Source: CADBRN01 sp050944685
Lineage (GTDB): Bacteria; Bacillota; Clostridia; Lachnospirales; Lachnospiraceae
Direction: 5' to 3'
Assembly (NCBI GenBank): GCA_050944685.1
Contig: JBMNRP010000018.1
Coordinates: 1 to 53,127, forward strand
Length of the DNA: 53,127 nucleotides
A model generated the notes under the pieces. That model was not told the origin of the DNA and did not search any database. It worked only from the letters and a program-made list of their open reading frames with translations. Positions 25,597-34,197 of this stretch are shown one piece after another (the stretch's first letter is position 1; every line of letters begins with the position of its first letter). Both the position numbers and the translations under genes were made by a program.

Positions 25597-26373
25597 TCAG
25601 ACCCGGATGATTTCGGCGGCGAACTTTGAATACCGGCTGTACGATTCGAGGTCGAGGTTGGTGTCTGTGATGATTTTATCGACGTCGTTAAGGGATCCGA
25701 AAGGAAGAAGAGACCGCTTTCCGAATTTGTCCGAGTGGGCGACGATGGAAACCGACGCGGTCTTCTTCAGCAGTACTTCGTCGAGACGCGCGGTGTCTGC
25801 GTCCATTACCATCAGCCCGTCCTGCTCGTCGATCGCATCTACCCCGATAAAAGCGTGATCAAAGCAGAGATTTCGGAGAAAGCGCTCACTTAAATATCCG
25901 ACAAAGTCCTGGCGCGCGGGACGATATTCTCCTCCGACCAGCAGTACGCCGGTGACGGGTGAAAGGACTCTCAGATTGTTGAGCGAATTGGTAAAAACCG
26001 TGACGTTTTTGCATTTTCCCTCTGAAATACGCTCAGCCAGGGTGACGGCGCACTGGTAAACCGTGGTTCCCGCCTCAAGGAATACCACATCATCGTCGTG
26101 CACCGATTCACAGGCGCATTTCGCGATTCGGATCTTTTCCTCCCCGAATTCCTGGGATTTCAGTTCAAAAGAATAGGCCGCCTGGGACTGGGGCGTAACC
26201 CGGATTCCCCCGCGCCGACGGATGACGGAACCGTCTGCTTCCAGCGCTGCGCAGAGCCGTCTGGCAGAGGCGGGCGAAATATCAAACAGTTTTTCGATAT
26301 CTGAGTTCGTCATCGATCCCTGTTCCGAGAGAATTGCCAGGATTTCGTTTTTTCTTTCAACATATTTATTCAT
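25597..26373 (-). CDS. DeoR/GlpR-family transcription regulator (left copy)
   Basis: A 258-residue regulator with an N-terminal DeoR helix-turn-helix (NSDIEKLFDISPASARRLCA, then RRRGGIR) and a C-terminal sugar-phosphate sensor domain (FLEAGTTVYQCAVTLAERIS, VFTNS, LLVGGEYRPARQDFVG, HAFIGVDAID). Such proteins usually release DNA when a phosphorylated sugar intermediate binds. It is divergent from the catabolic island and has a paralog at the far end (51574-52353) sharing SPAS-RRL-AALE, the RGGIR wing and the ARQDF motif. ATG 26373 aligns with the start of the paralog; earlier in-frame ATGs lack a ribosome site. It probably controls the island and hbd. Confidence 0.9.
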   Translation of the reverse strand: MNKYVERKNEILAILSEQGSMTNSDIEKLFDISPASARRLCAALEADGSVIRRRGGIRVTPQSQAAYSFELKSQEFGEEKIRIAKCACESVHDDDVVFLEAGTTVYQCAVTLAERISEGKCKNVTVFTNSLNNLRVLSPVTGVLLVGGEYRPARQDFVGYLSERFLRNLCFDHAFIGVDAIDEQDGLMVMDADTARLDEVLLKKTASVSIVAHSDKFGKRSLLPFGSLNDVDKIITDTNLDLESYSRYSKFAAEIIRV

Positions 26374-26432
26374 TATAATGACCATAAAAAAATAAAACAA
26401 TCAATATTTGACCGTTACTTGCTCACGATTCA

Positions 26433-26461
26433 ATCATATATTGAAAAAATGAGAATGTCAA
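26433..26461 (-). promoter_or_regulatory. Sigma-A promoter of the deoR-hbd unit
   Basis: On the minus strand TTGACA (26461-26456), 17 bases, TATGAT (26438-26433). Just downstream, near the start point, GTGAGCA (26426-26420) resembles the TGAGCG half-sites of the opposite promoter and may be an autoregulatory site. The whole gap 26374-26709 is AT-rich and holds no gene. Confidence 0.7.
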
Positions 26462-26604
26462 GACGGACCGGAAAAGAAATTATTCCATAACTTTCCGTTA
26501 AAAATTATGCAAATAGCCCGATAAAATCAGTAAAAAATACTGTACTATCGAAAATGTGTAAAATAATAATGGATATTTATCATATTTGCCGAAAATGATC
26601 AAAA

Positions 26605-26652
26605 TGAGCGAAATTTAATTGAACGCTCACATTTATAGGTATATTATGAGCG
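26605..26652 (+). promoter_or_regulatory. Main promoter of the catabolic island with TGAGCG operators
   Basis: TTGAAC (26619-26624), 17 bases, TATTAT (26642-26647). Three copies of one half-site surround it: TGAGCG (26605-26610), CGCTCA (26624-26629, touching the -35 box) and TGAGCG (26647-26652, touching the -10 box). The first two form an inverted repeat with 13-base spacing. They are good candidates for binding by the divergent DeoR protein. Confidence 0.65.
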
Positions 26653-26709
26653 CAAAGAACAATAACTTGCAAAAAAAACGATCTTTATTACAGGAAGGTG
26701 GTAGTCAGT

Positions 26710-27873
26710 ATGTTTATCGTTAACAGTTATTCTCCTGTACGTGTCATTTTCGGAAGCGGAAGGCTGGAGGAGCTTGCCACAGTGAAACTTCCGGGTAAAA
26801 AAGCGCTTCTCTGCACAACTCCGGACGATGTCATGAAAGGTTTTCTGAAACGCATTCTGAAGCTGCTCGAAAAAAACGGCGTAGAAACCGTTGTCTATGA
26901 CGAAGTCGTTCCGAATCCGACGCGCGCCAGCGTCATGAAGGCGGCATCGATCTGCCGTGAAAACGGATGTGAATTTCTGATCGGACTCGGAGGAGGCAGC
27001 AGTATCGATACGGCGAAAGCGACCTCCATCATGGCCTGTAATCCCGGCGACCTGTGGGATTACGCGACCATCGGAACGGGAGGGAAAAAGCCGGTTGAAA
27101 AATCTCTTCCCGTCGTTGTAATTTCCACCACCGCCGGAACGGGGACCGAATGTGACTGCTACTGTGTCATCACAAATGAAGTGACACATGAAAAGCTCGA
27201 CTTCGGAATTGACAGTATCTATCCCGCCATTTCCATTATTGATCCGGATCTGATGGTTAAGCTTCCGAAACATCTGACGGCTTTTCAGGGATTGGACGGA
27301 CTGTTCCATGCGGTTGAAAACTATATCTGTAATAAAAATGAAAGCAAGCTTGTCGATTTGTATGCCTCGGAGGCGATCCGTCTGATCACCAGATGGCTTC
27401 CGGAAGCTTATCAGAACGGAGAAAACATCGAGGCCCGCTCCAACGTGGCATATGCGACAAACGTTCTGGAGGGATTCAATCAGGCGCTCACGTTCGTTAC
27501 TTCTCATCACATCATCGGACAGTGCCTGGGCGGCCTGTTCCCGAAATTCCCGCACGGAGCGACTTTGATCTGTTTTGCGGAAGCTTATTACACGAAGCTG
27601 AAGGAGTTTATTCCGGAAGTACTGGATGAACTGGGCGGATTCATGGGCGAGCCCGTTGTTCCGGGAGATCCGGGACAGTCCTTTGTTAACGGCCTTGTAA
27701 AACTGATGGAAGCCTGTGAGGTCCGTGATCTTCCGATGTCCCGGTTCGGGGTGGATCCGAAGAAGTTCCCGGAAGCGGCAGACATTGTAAAAGACGTTGT
27801 CGGGATTGATTTCGACCGCTATGAACTGTCCAAACAGGACATCATTGACATGCTGCAGAAGTCTTACCGTTGA
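26710..27873 (+). CDS. Iron-containing alcohol dehydrogenase
   Basis: A 387-residue group III (iron-type) NAD(P)-dependent dehydrogenase that typically reduces aldehydes such as lactaldehyde or 3-hydroxypropionaldehyde. The nucleotide site GLGGGSSIDTAK (about residue 94) and metal ligands can be seen: Asp and His in GLDGLFHAVENY, His in TSHHIIGQ and His in FPHGA. AGGAAGG at 26692-26698 supports ATG 26710; the in-frame GTG at 26698 overlaps that site. First gene of the island, directly after its promoter, followed by an aldolase 31 bases on. I infer it disposes of the aldehyde released by the aldolase, as FucO does in fucose breakdown. Confidence 0.9.
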   Translation: MFIVNSYSPVRVIFGSGRLEELATVKLPGKKALLCTTPDDVMKGFLKRILKLLEKNGVETVVYDEVVPNPTRASVMKAASICRENGCEFLIGLGGGSSIDTAKATSIMACNPGDLWDYATIGTGGKKPVEKSLPVVVISTTAGTGTECDCYCVITNEVTHEKLDFGIDSIYPAISIIDPDLMVKLPKHLTAFQGLDGLFHAVENYICNKNESKLVDLYASEAIRLITRWLPEAYQNGENIEARSNVAYATNVLEGFNQALTFVTSHHIIGQCLGGLFPKFPHGATLICFAEAYYTKLKEFIPEVLDELGGFMGEPVVPGDPGQSFVNGLVKLMEACEVRDLPMSRFGVDPKKFPEAADIVKDVVGIDFDRYELSKQDIIDMLQKSYR

Positions 27874-27904
27874 TCCGGCATTTTTATAGAAAAAGGAGTT
27901 CAAA

Positions 27905-28780
27905 ATGTCAATAATTCCGATGGGTGATCTGCTCAAAGAGTCTGTGAAGAAGCACTATGGCGTAGGCGCCTTTGCCTGCCTGGATCTGATTACCGCGATG
28001 ACGACGATCCGCGTTGCGGAAGAAAAAAATGTTCCGCTTATCATGCTCTGTGAGGTGGGACGCCATAAGACCTTCCGTGATCTGGAGATGTATTTTTCCG
28101 CGCTGAACAGCATGGCTCAGATGGCCAGGGTCCCGGTTGCCACAATCCTGGATCACGGTCCGGATTTTGAATCCTGTATGCAGGCAATCAAGCTCGGGTT
28201 CAGTACGGTTATGTTTGACGGGTCTGCGCTTCCTGTGGAAGAAAATATTGCAAAAACGAAAAAGATCGTGGAAGCCGCGCATGCCTGTCACGTTCAGGTC
28301 GAGGCGGAGATCGGTCACGTTGGCGGAGAAGAAGGTGAATCCGCCGAAGGCGGATCGGAAGTCGATGCCAGCGCTTATACCGAACCGGAAGAAGCGGTGA
28401 AGTTCGTGGAAGAAACGAATGTAGATGCGCTTGCGATCGCCGTCGGAACGGTTCACGGAGCGTTCAAGGCAAAACCGAATCTCGATATTCCGCGCATCGC
28501 GAAAATTCGCGAGCTGCTCCCGGATCTTCCGCTGGTTCTGCACGGAGGTTCCGGAGTCCCGGACGATCAGTTCCGGGCCGCAATCCGCGCAGGTATAAAC
28601 AAAATCAACATTTACACCAGCGTGGCGACAGCTTCCGCCAACGCCTGCCGCGACTGGTGCGACAGCAAAAAGGGAAAAACCGTTGTATTTGATGATCTCG
28701 TTCTCGAGAGCGTCGCTCAGATCGAAAAAGTCACCGCGCGTCACATGGATGTTTTCATGACACAGCCATTATATATCTGA
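27905..28780 (+). CDS. Class II fructose-bisphosphate/ketose-phosphate aldolase
   Basis: A zinc-dependent aldolase of 291 residues, likely splitting a ketose phosphate into dihydroxyacetone phosphate and an aldehyde. Zinc-binding His residues sit in ILDHGPDFE, GTVHGAF and LHGGSGVPD; the EAEIGHVGGEEG segment and the phosphate-binding NINIYTSVATA-like segment (NKINIYTSVAT) are also present. The usual LDHxxD reads LDHGPD. The family includes fructose-1,6-, tagatose-1,6- and fructose-1-phosphate-type enzymes, so the exact substrate is open. It lies second in the island, AAAGGAG upstream, with a strong hairpin behind it before the flavoprotein genes. Confidence 0.9.
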   Translation: MSIIPMGDLLKESVKKHYGVGAFACLDLITAMTTIRVAEEKNVPLIMLCEVGRHKTFRDLEMYFSALNSMAQMARVPVATILDHGPDFESCMQAIKLGFSTVMFDGSALPVEENIAKTKKIVEAAHACHVQVEAEIGHVGGEEGESAEGGSEVDASAYTEPEEAVKFVEETNVDALAIAVGTVHGAFKAKPNLDIPRIAKIRELLPDLPLVLHGGSGVPDDQFRAAIRAGINKINIYTSVATASANACRDWCDSKKGKTVVFDDLVLESVAQIEKVTARHMDVFMTQPLYI

Positions 28781-28789
28781 GAAAGACAG

Positions 28790-28825
28790 CACCTGCGGGA
28801 TCGCAGGGATCCCTGCCCCGCGGTG
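28790..28825 (+). other. Intercistronic hairpin behind the aldolase gene
   Basis: CACC/GGTG and GCGGG/CCCGC enclose the self-complementary GCAGGGATCCCTGC. It is GC-rich but not followed by a T run, so it more likely shapes mRNA stability or read-through than ends transcription. Confidence 0.5.
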
Positions 28826-28849
28826 ACAGGAAAAGGAGGAGAGATCGAT

Positions 28850-30307
28850 ATGCGTTATCAGGCGGATGTGGTCATTGTAGGCGCAGGTGCCGTCGGCGGA
28901 GTCATTGCCCGTGAACTTTCCAGGTTCAAACTGAATGTCATCGTCGTGGAGCAGCAGAATGACGTAGTCGGATACTGCAGCAAGGCGAATGGGGCGACGG
29001 TCAGCTCGGGTCAGGATTCCAAGGTTGGAACGAAAGAAGCGAAGTGGAAGGTCGCGTCCAACCGGATATACCGGAAGATTACAAAAGATCTGGATGTTAA
29101 TTTTAAACAGGTCGGCGCTATGACCGTTGCTTTCCGGGAAGAGGAAATCGGAGAGCTGAAGAAACTCCAGGCGGACGCGCTGGAAAACGGAGTGTACGAT
29201 ACGGAGATTATTTCTCCGCAGAGAGCCTATGAAATCGTTCCGTCCCTGGGTCCGGACGTGAAAGCGGCATTCTGGGATCCGGGAGACTGTATTATAGATG
29301 TTTTCGAGCTTGTGCTGGCGAATATGCAGAATGCCATGCACAACGGTGTCCATCTGATGCTCAGTACAAAGGTGACCGGTATTTCGCTTGAAAATCACGC
29401 GGTCAGGACAGTTCATACCACCGGCGGAGATATTGAGACGCGTTTTGTGATTAACTGCTGCGGCATACACGCCGATGAACTGGCGAAGATGGTCGGATGC
29501 TGTGATTTCCGGAATTATGCGAGAGCGGGAGAGTTTTTCGTTCTCGACAAGAATCTGCCGTATGCTCCGAAATGTCTCGTGAACCCGCTTCCCTCGCCCG
29601 AGACGCGAGGCATTCTGATCGTGCCGACGATTCATGGAAATCTTCTTCTGGGGCCGACCCTGGAGATTCGGGATGACGTGGACGATACCAGAACCACAAA
29701 GCCGAAGCTCGATCAGGTGATCGCTTCCTGCAGAGAACGTATTCCGGCGATTGATCCGAGGGACAGTGTGACACAGTTCACCGGAGTCCGTCCCGCTAAA
29801 ACGCCGTCGGGATGGTGCGTCAGAGCGACGGAAGCGGTGTACGGATATCTTGAGGCAGTCGGAATCATGGGTGCGATCGGAGCCGGTCCGGCGATTGCGG
29901 TCGAGATGAGAGAGATTCTGGCGAATCAGGGTCTGGAGCTGATTCCGAAAGATGATTTTGATCCGGTTCGTCTGAGCATTCCGAGATTTAATGAAATGAG
30001 CGAAAAGGAAAGAGCGGAAGCGATCGCGAGAGATCCGAGATACGGACATATTATCTGCCGGTGTGAGACAGTCACGGAGGCGGAGATAGTCGAAGCGATC
30101 CGCAGAGAGCCGCATGCCACTTCGCTGGATGCCATCAAGCGGCGGCTGAGAGCCGGAATGGGACGCTGCCAGGGCGGTTTCTGCAGCCCGAGGGTTGTGG
30201 AAATTCTCGCCCGGGAACTGAATGTTCCGGCCGAGACAATTTGCAAGAATGAAAAAGGTTCCGAAATTCTGACGAGAAAAAACAGGGCGGAGGATATAAA
30301 TGCGTAA
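28850..30307 (+). CDS. GlpA-like FAD-dependent dehydrogenase with BFD-like [2Fe-2S] domain
   Basis: A 485-residue DAO-superfamily flavoprotein. The FAD site VVIVGAGAVGGVIARELSRF is at residues 7-26. The C-terminal part, from about 395, is a bacterioferritin-associated-ferredoxin-like domain with CRC near 404 and CQGGFC near 446. This is the plan of anaerobic glycerol-3-phosphate dehydrogenase subunit A, and the next two genes (NAD/FAD oxidoreductase and DUF1667 protein) complete the trio common in Firmicutes and Thermotogales. It could oxidise glycerol 3-phosphate or another polyol phosphate of this pathway. AGGAGGAGAG supports ATG 28850. The substrate is inference from homology only. Confidence 0.85.
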   Translation: MRYQADVVIVGAGAVGGVIARELSRFKLNVIVVEQQNDVVGYCSKANGATVSSGQDSKVGTKEAKWKVASNRIYRKITKDLDVNFKQVGAMTVAFREEEIGELKKLQADALENGVYDTEIISPQRAYEIVPSLGPDVKAAFWDPGDCIIDVFELVLANMQNAMHNGVHLMLSTKVTGISLENHAVRTVHTTGGDIETRFVINCCGIHADELAKMVGCCDFRNYARAGEFFVLDKNLPYAPKCLVNPLPSPETRGILIVPTIHGNLLLGPTLEIRDDVDDTRTTKPKLDQVIASCRERIPAIDPRDSVTQFTGVRPAKTPSGWCVRATEAVYGYLEAVGIMGAIGAGPAIAVEMREILANQGLELIPKDDFDPVRLSIPRFNEMSEKERAEAIARDPRYGHIICRCETVTEAEIVEAIRREPHATSLDAIKRRLRAGMGRCQGGFCSPRVVEILARELNVPAETICKNEKGSEILTRKNRAEDINA

Positions 30308-31583
30308 ACTTCACTATGACGTGGTTGTTATCGGCGGCGGTCCGGCCGGTCTTGCCGCGGCTGTGTCCGCCAAAAAAAACGGCGCTGGCAGTGTGCTGAT
30401 CGTTGAGCGTGATTTCCGGATGGGAGGAATTCTGGAACAGTGCATTCACACCGGTTTCGGGCTGAAATATTTCGGCGAGGAGATGGCCGGACCCGAGTAC
30501 GCCGCCCGGTTTATCAGCCGGGCCGAAGATCTTGGCGTTGAATTTCTGTTAAACACCATGGTTCTTTCCATCGAAGCGGAAACCCGTACCATTCACTGTG
30601 TCAATTCTTCGGATGGCACGATCGCGGTGCAGGCCGGAGCGATTGTTCTGGCGATGGGATGCCGTGAGCGCACGAGAGCGGCGGTCGTGATGCCGGGAAC
30701 CCGCCCGGCGGGAATTTTTACCGCGGGTACGGCACAGAGATTTGTAAACGTTCAGAACTATCTTTGCGGAAATAAAGTCGTGATCGTCGGTTCCGGAGAT
30801 ATCGGAATGATTATGGCAAGACGCATGACGCTGGAAAATGTAAAGGTCGAGGCGGTCGTGGAGATCATGCCTTTCCTGGCGGGTCTGACGAGAAACCGGG
30901 TCCAGTGCCTGGATGATTTCGGAATTCCGCTTTATCTGAGCCACACGGTTACTCAGATTCACGGAAAAAAACGTGTTTCGGGAGTTACGGTGGCTGAGGT
31001 CGGGAAAGATATGCAGCCGATTGCGGGCACCGAATTTGATATTGACTGTGACACAGTTCTGCTCTCGGTTGGTCTGATCCCGGAAAACGAAATTTCGTCG
31101 AAGGCGGGAGTCAGGCTGGATCCGCTGACGAAAGGGCCGGTGGTCGATCATACCATGCAGACAAGCGTGCCGGGAATTTTCGCTTCCGGAAATGTCGTCC
31201 ATGTCAACGATCTGGTGGACAATGTTTCGCACGAGAGCGAGACCGCCGGTAAATATGCGGCGGAATTTTCAGCCAGGGAAAGAAAGGCGGAACAGGAGAA
31301 AAAAGTTTCACTGGTTCCCGGCGAAGGTGTCCGGTACGTTGTGCCGCAGATCGTTTCCAAAGACTATGTGGATGATAAAGTTACCGCATATTTCCGTGTG
31401 AGAAGCACCATGCGAAATGTCATCATTCAGGGAGTGGCGGGAGACGAGGTTATTGCGAAGCGGAAACGGAATATTGTCAATCCGGGAGAAATCGAAAATC
31501 TGACTTTTGGTTCTGAAGTCCTGAAAACATGCGGAGCCGACAAGATTACAGTCCGGGTTGTAATGCAGAAAGACCAGGCGTGA
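30300..31583 (+). CDS. NAD(P)/FAD-dependent oxidoreductase, partner of the GlpA-like subunit
   Basis: A 427-residue pyridine-nucleotide-disulfide-oxidoreductase-type protein with two dinucleotide sites: FAD at VVVIGGGPAGLAAAVSAKKN (residues 8-27) and NAD(P) at VVIVGSGDIGMIMARR (about 160-175), plus the GIFASGNVV motif near 296. It probably takes electrons from the GlpA-like subunit and passes them to NAD(P) or a quinone-like acceptor. It overlaps the preceding gene by 8 bases, a sign of translational coupling. A C-terminal extension of about 100 residues with SKDYVDDKVTAYFRVRSTMR is characteristic of this partner type. Confidence 0.87.
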   Translation: MRKLHYDVVVIGGGPAGLAAAVSAKKNGAGSVLIVERDFRMGGILEQCIHTGFGLKYFGEEMAGPEYAARFISRAEDLGVEFLLNTMVLSIEAETRTIHCVNSSDGTIAVQAGAIVLAMGCRERTRAAVVMPGTRPAGIFTAGTAQRFVNVQNYLCGNKVVIVGSGDIGMIMARRMTLENVKVEAVVEIMPFLAGLTRNRVQCLDDFGIPLYLSHTVTQIHGKKRVSGVTVAEVGKDMQPIAGTEFDIDCDTVLLSVGLIPENEISSKAGVRLDPLTKGPVVDHTMQTSVPGIFASGNVVHVNDLVDNVSHESETAGKYAAEFSARERKAEQEKKVSLVPGEGVRYVVPQIVSKDYVDDKVTAYFRVRSTMRNVIIQGVAGDEVIAKRKRNIVNPGEIENLTFGSEVLKTCGADKITVRVVMQKDQA

Positions 31584-31603
31584 CGAAGAAAGGTGGTTTT
31601 GGG

Positions 31604-31957
31604 ATGGAAGTAAAAGAATTTCCCTGTATTATCTGTCCTTCCGGCTGTCGTCTCCGTGTGACGGCGGAAGGGAAAGAAATCGTCGGCATTGAAGGTTTTT
31701 CGTGTAAACGGGGCGAACAGTATGCCAGAAGCGAATTTCTTGCTCCGGTTCGTATGGTTACTTCTACCGTGAAGGCAATCGGATACAAATCCGAAGTCAT
31801 ATCCGTCCGAACCGACAAGCCGATCCCGAAGGAACTGATGTTCCGGTGCATGGATGAGATCCGGAAGGTGACGGTCGGACCGCCCTTTGAAATCGGCCGG
31901 GTCGTGATTGAAAACGTTCTGGGAACCGGAAGCAATATTATTCTGAGCAACAATTAA
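31604..31957 (+). CDS. DUF1667 protein, small subunit of the GlpA-like module
   Basis: A 117-residue protein with four cysteines in two groups, CIICPSGC (residues about 6-13) and FSCKRG (about 35-40), probably binding a metal or iron-sulfur cluster. Proteins of this family follow a GlpA-like and a NAD/FAD oxidoreductase gene in many anaerobes, and are taken as the third subunit. AAAGGTGG lies about 11 bases before ATG 31604; longer in-frame starts would overlap the previous gene. No catalytic function is established from sequence. Confidence 0.85.
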   Translation: MEVKEFPCIICPSGCRLRVTAEGKEIVGIEGFSCKRGEQYARSEFLAPVRMVTSTVKAIGYKSEVISVRTDKPIPKELMFRCMDEIRKVTVGPPFEIGRVVIENVLGTGSNIILSNN

Positions 31958-31989
31958 CCCCGGTATCCGAACAGAAAGCAGGGTATGAT

Positions 31990-33084
31990 TTGGAACTCAA
32001 CGCATTGGAAAGTTTCGTGGAAAATACGTGGGATGTCGGAAAAGTTACCGGGATCCGGCGTTTCACAAACGGAGTGACCAATCTTCAGTATAAGGTGACG
32101 TGTCAGAAAGAAGGCGCACAAACCTGTTTCGCCCTGAAGCGCTACGAGGGCAGGGTTTCCCGCTGTACGGTCGAATACGAACATGCGCTCATGCACCACC
32201 TGAAAAAATACAGCGGCGGGATGACGAGCGTCCCGATCTATACGAGAGCGGGGAACGATTATATTCGCAGCGAGGACGAAGGAAGGCTGTTTTTCTGGGG
32301 TCTCTTCACATTCCTTCCCGGGGCCAGTACTTATACCTGGCTTTACACCAGAATACCGGATGTCAGCATCCGTTCGTGCGGGGAGGCAGGTGCCCTGTTT
32401 CACACCTGGGGAAATGATTTCCTTCCGGATGCGGAACTTGCCTGTCAGCAGGAAAATGTGCTGTCGCGCTTTTCCCGGATTCCGGAAGAACTGGCCAGAT
32501 GGATCCCGGAGCTGGAGAAAGAACACACGCACCCGTATTTCGTCGGATACCTGAAACAGTATCAGTCGTATTTTGAGTCAGAAGTGAAACGGCTGGATGC
32601 GCTCCTGAGAGAAGTGGCCGGAGATCTGCCGGAATGTACGATTCATCAGGATATGAATCAGGGCAATTTCATGTTTGGTGAAAACGGAAAGGTATCGGCT
32701 GTTCTGGATCTGGACTGGGCGGTCCACGGAAAGCGGCTTTATGACGTGGCCTGGATGGCACAGCAGATGCTTTCGAGCTGGGAGGAGGCCAGTCTGGGAG
32801 AAATCCTCGCGGACAAGCTTCCGATGTATCTGGAAGCTTACAACCGGACGGCAGAAGGATCGCTGCCCGGCCCCCTGACGAAGACAGAATGTGAATTTCT
32901 TCCGGAAATGATGGCGATTACCGAATTGATTGTTATCCGGGATTTTGTCGATCTGGTTTATACCAATCGAGGGTTCAGTGATATTCTTTACTATTTTTAT
33001 TTGTGGCGTTACCGCCGGATGCTTGTCGACACCGCAGAAAAGCGGGATTTAATCCGGAAGGCAGCTGATCAGGCAAGGCGATAA
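31990..33084 (+). CDS. APH/choline-kinase-fold phosphotransferase
   Basis: A 364-residue small-molecule kinase of the aminoglycoside phosphotransferase superfamily. The catalytic loop HQDMNQGNF (around residue 219) and metal-binding LDLDWA (about 240) are intact, and RRFTNGVTNLQYKV forms the N-terminal ATP lobe. Members phosphorylate hydroxyls of sugars, choline, homoserine or drugs; within this island a sugar or polyol kinase role is more likely than drug resistance. It starts with TTG at 31990 because no in-frame ATG is near and AGCAGGG stands upstream; the ATG at 31985 is in another frame. Confidence 0.8.
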   Translation: MELNALESFVENTWDVGKVTGIRRFTNGVTNLQYKVTCQKEGAQTCFALKRYEGRVSRCTVEYEHALMHHLKKYSGGMTSVPIYTRAGNDYIRSEDEGRLFFWGLFTFLPGASTYTWLYTRIPDVSIRSCGEAGALFHTWGNDFLPDAELACQQENVLSRFSRIPEELARWIPELEKEHTHPYFVGYLKQYQSYFESEVKRLDALLREVAGDLPECTIHQDMNQGNFMFGENGKVSAVLDLDWAVHGKRLYDVAWMAQQMLSSWEEASLGEILADKLPMYLEAYNRTAEGSLPGPLTKTECEFLPEMMAITELIVIRDFVDLVYTNRGFSDILYYFYLWRYRRMLVDTAEKRDLIRKAADQARR

Positions 33085-33121
33085 CAGGATATACATATCA
33101 AAGGAAGAGAGGAGAAGTTTT

Positions 33122-34117
33122 ATGAAAGCAATACGTTTTGCATCAAAAGGCGTGGCAGAGCTTTGTGAACTGCCGAAACCCGTCTGTACGGACGACACAA
33201 TGATTATCGAAGTCAAGTATACAGGCGTGACGAACGGCACAGACCGGAACTGCTTTATGGGAATGACCCTGGCACTCGGATCCTGGCCTGACATGGGCGT
33301 GAATTATCAGCACGCCGGTGTTGTCATTGAAGTCGGAAAAAATATCCGTAACTTCAAGGTGGGCGATCATGTCTTCGCAGGCGGCGTTTTCGTGGGTTAT
33401 GTGCACTACATTGCGGCCCATGAAGATGATATCGTTGTGAAGCTTCCGGATGACTTTCCGCTTAAGCAGGCCGCTCTTCTCGGAGTCTGCGGCGTCGGCT
33501 ATCACGCGAATGTCCGCGCGAACACCCGGCCTCACGATAAAGTGGTGGTGTTCGGAGCAGGCGTCATCGGAATAAACGCGATGCAGGGAGCACTGGCGCA
33601 CGGTGCGGAAGTTTATATCTGCGATGTCGATGACAGACGTCTTGATATGGCGATGAAGCTTGGTGCATACGGAGCTTTTAATACTTCCACAAAAGAAGGA
33701 AAGGATGCCGTAGAGGCGCTCGGCCCGTTTTCACTCGCATTTGAGGTGACCGGCGCGCATCCGGTTGAAGTTTTTCTGATCGGCCCTGGATTCAGCACAA
33801 GACCGGGAACCGTCAGCAGCGCCAAATGTCTGACGACAGGCTCACGTGTCGTCATGGTGGCCGGACGGAAGGACGTTCAGTACAATTTCAACGAGGCGGA
33901 GATGAGAGAACTGACGATCATTCATAACACGCATTACAACGCGACGGATATCAAAAATATCATCCGGCACGTGCAGGCGGGAAGAATGAGCATCGAAGGT
34001 TTTATGACAAATGAATTCAAATACAGCGAAGGCGTCCAGCTCTTCAATATTATCCGGGACAACCCGTCCGAACTGATGGGAACGGTCGTTAACTGGAGTG
34101 ATTGCGGAGACGACTGA
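33122..34117 (+). CDS. Zinc-independent MDR-family dehydrogenase (copy 1)
   Basis: A 331-residue medium-chain dehydrogenase/reductase. The Rossmann domain carries VVVFGAGVIGINAMQGA (about residue 140). The catalytic zinc positions of classical members are lost: the usual CGSD reads NGTD in TGVTNGTDRN, the GHE segment reads NYQ in VNYQHAGVV, and the four-Cys structural zinc loop is missing. It resembles zinc-less MDR enzymes that act on sugar-like or porphyrin-like substrates. It is followed by a clear paralog (34198-35205), so the pair arose by duplication. GGAAGAGAGGAG precedes the ATG. Its substrate is not known. Confidence 0.82.
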   Translation: MKAIRFASKGVAELCELPKPVCTDDTMIIEVKYTGVTNGTDRNCFMGMTLALGSWPDMGVNYQHAGVVIEVGKNIRNFKVGDHVFAGGVFVGYVHYIAAHEDDIVVKLPDDFPLKQAALLGVCGVGYHANVRANTRPHDKVVVFGAGVIGINAMQGALAHGAEVYICDVDDRRLDMAMKLGAYGAFNTSTKEGKDAVEALGPFSLAFEVTGAHPVEVFLIGPGFSTRPGTVSSAKCLTTGSRVVMVAGRKDVQYNFNEAEMRELTIIHNTHYNATDIKNIIRHVQAGRMSIEGFMTNEFKYSEGVQLFNIIRDNPSELMGTVVNWSDCGDD

Positions 34118-34197
34118 TCCGGAAAGAAATTATCAGCGATTACAGATCGGCTCTATTCTATATTTTTTCTCACATTATTTTAAAGGAGGTTTTCTCA

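Noticed and set aside
31990..33084. APH-fold kinase as an aminoglycoside resistance gene
   Set aside because: It lies inside a long metabolic operon and the superfamily includes many metabolite kinases; nothing points to drug modification.
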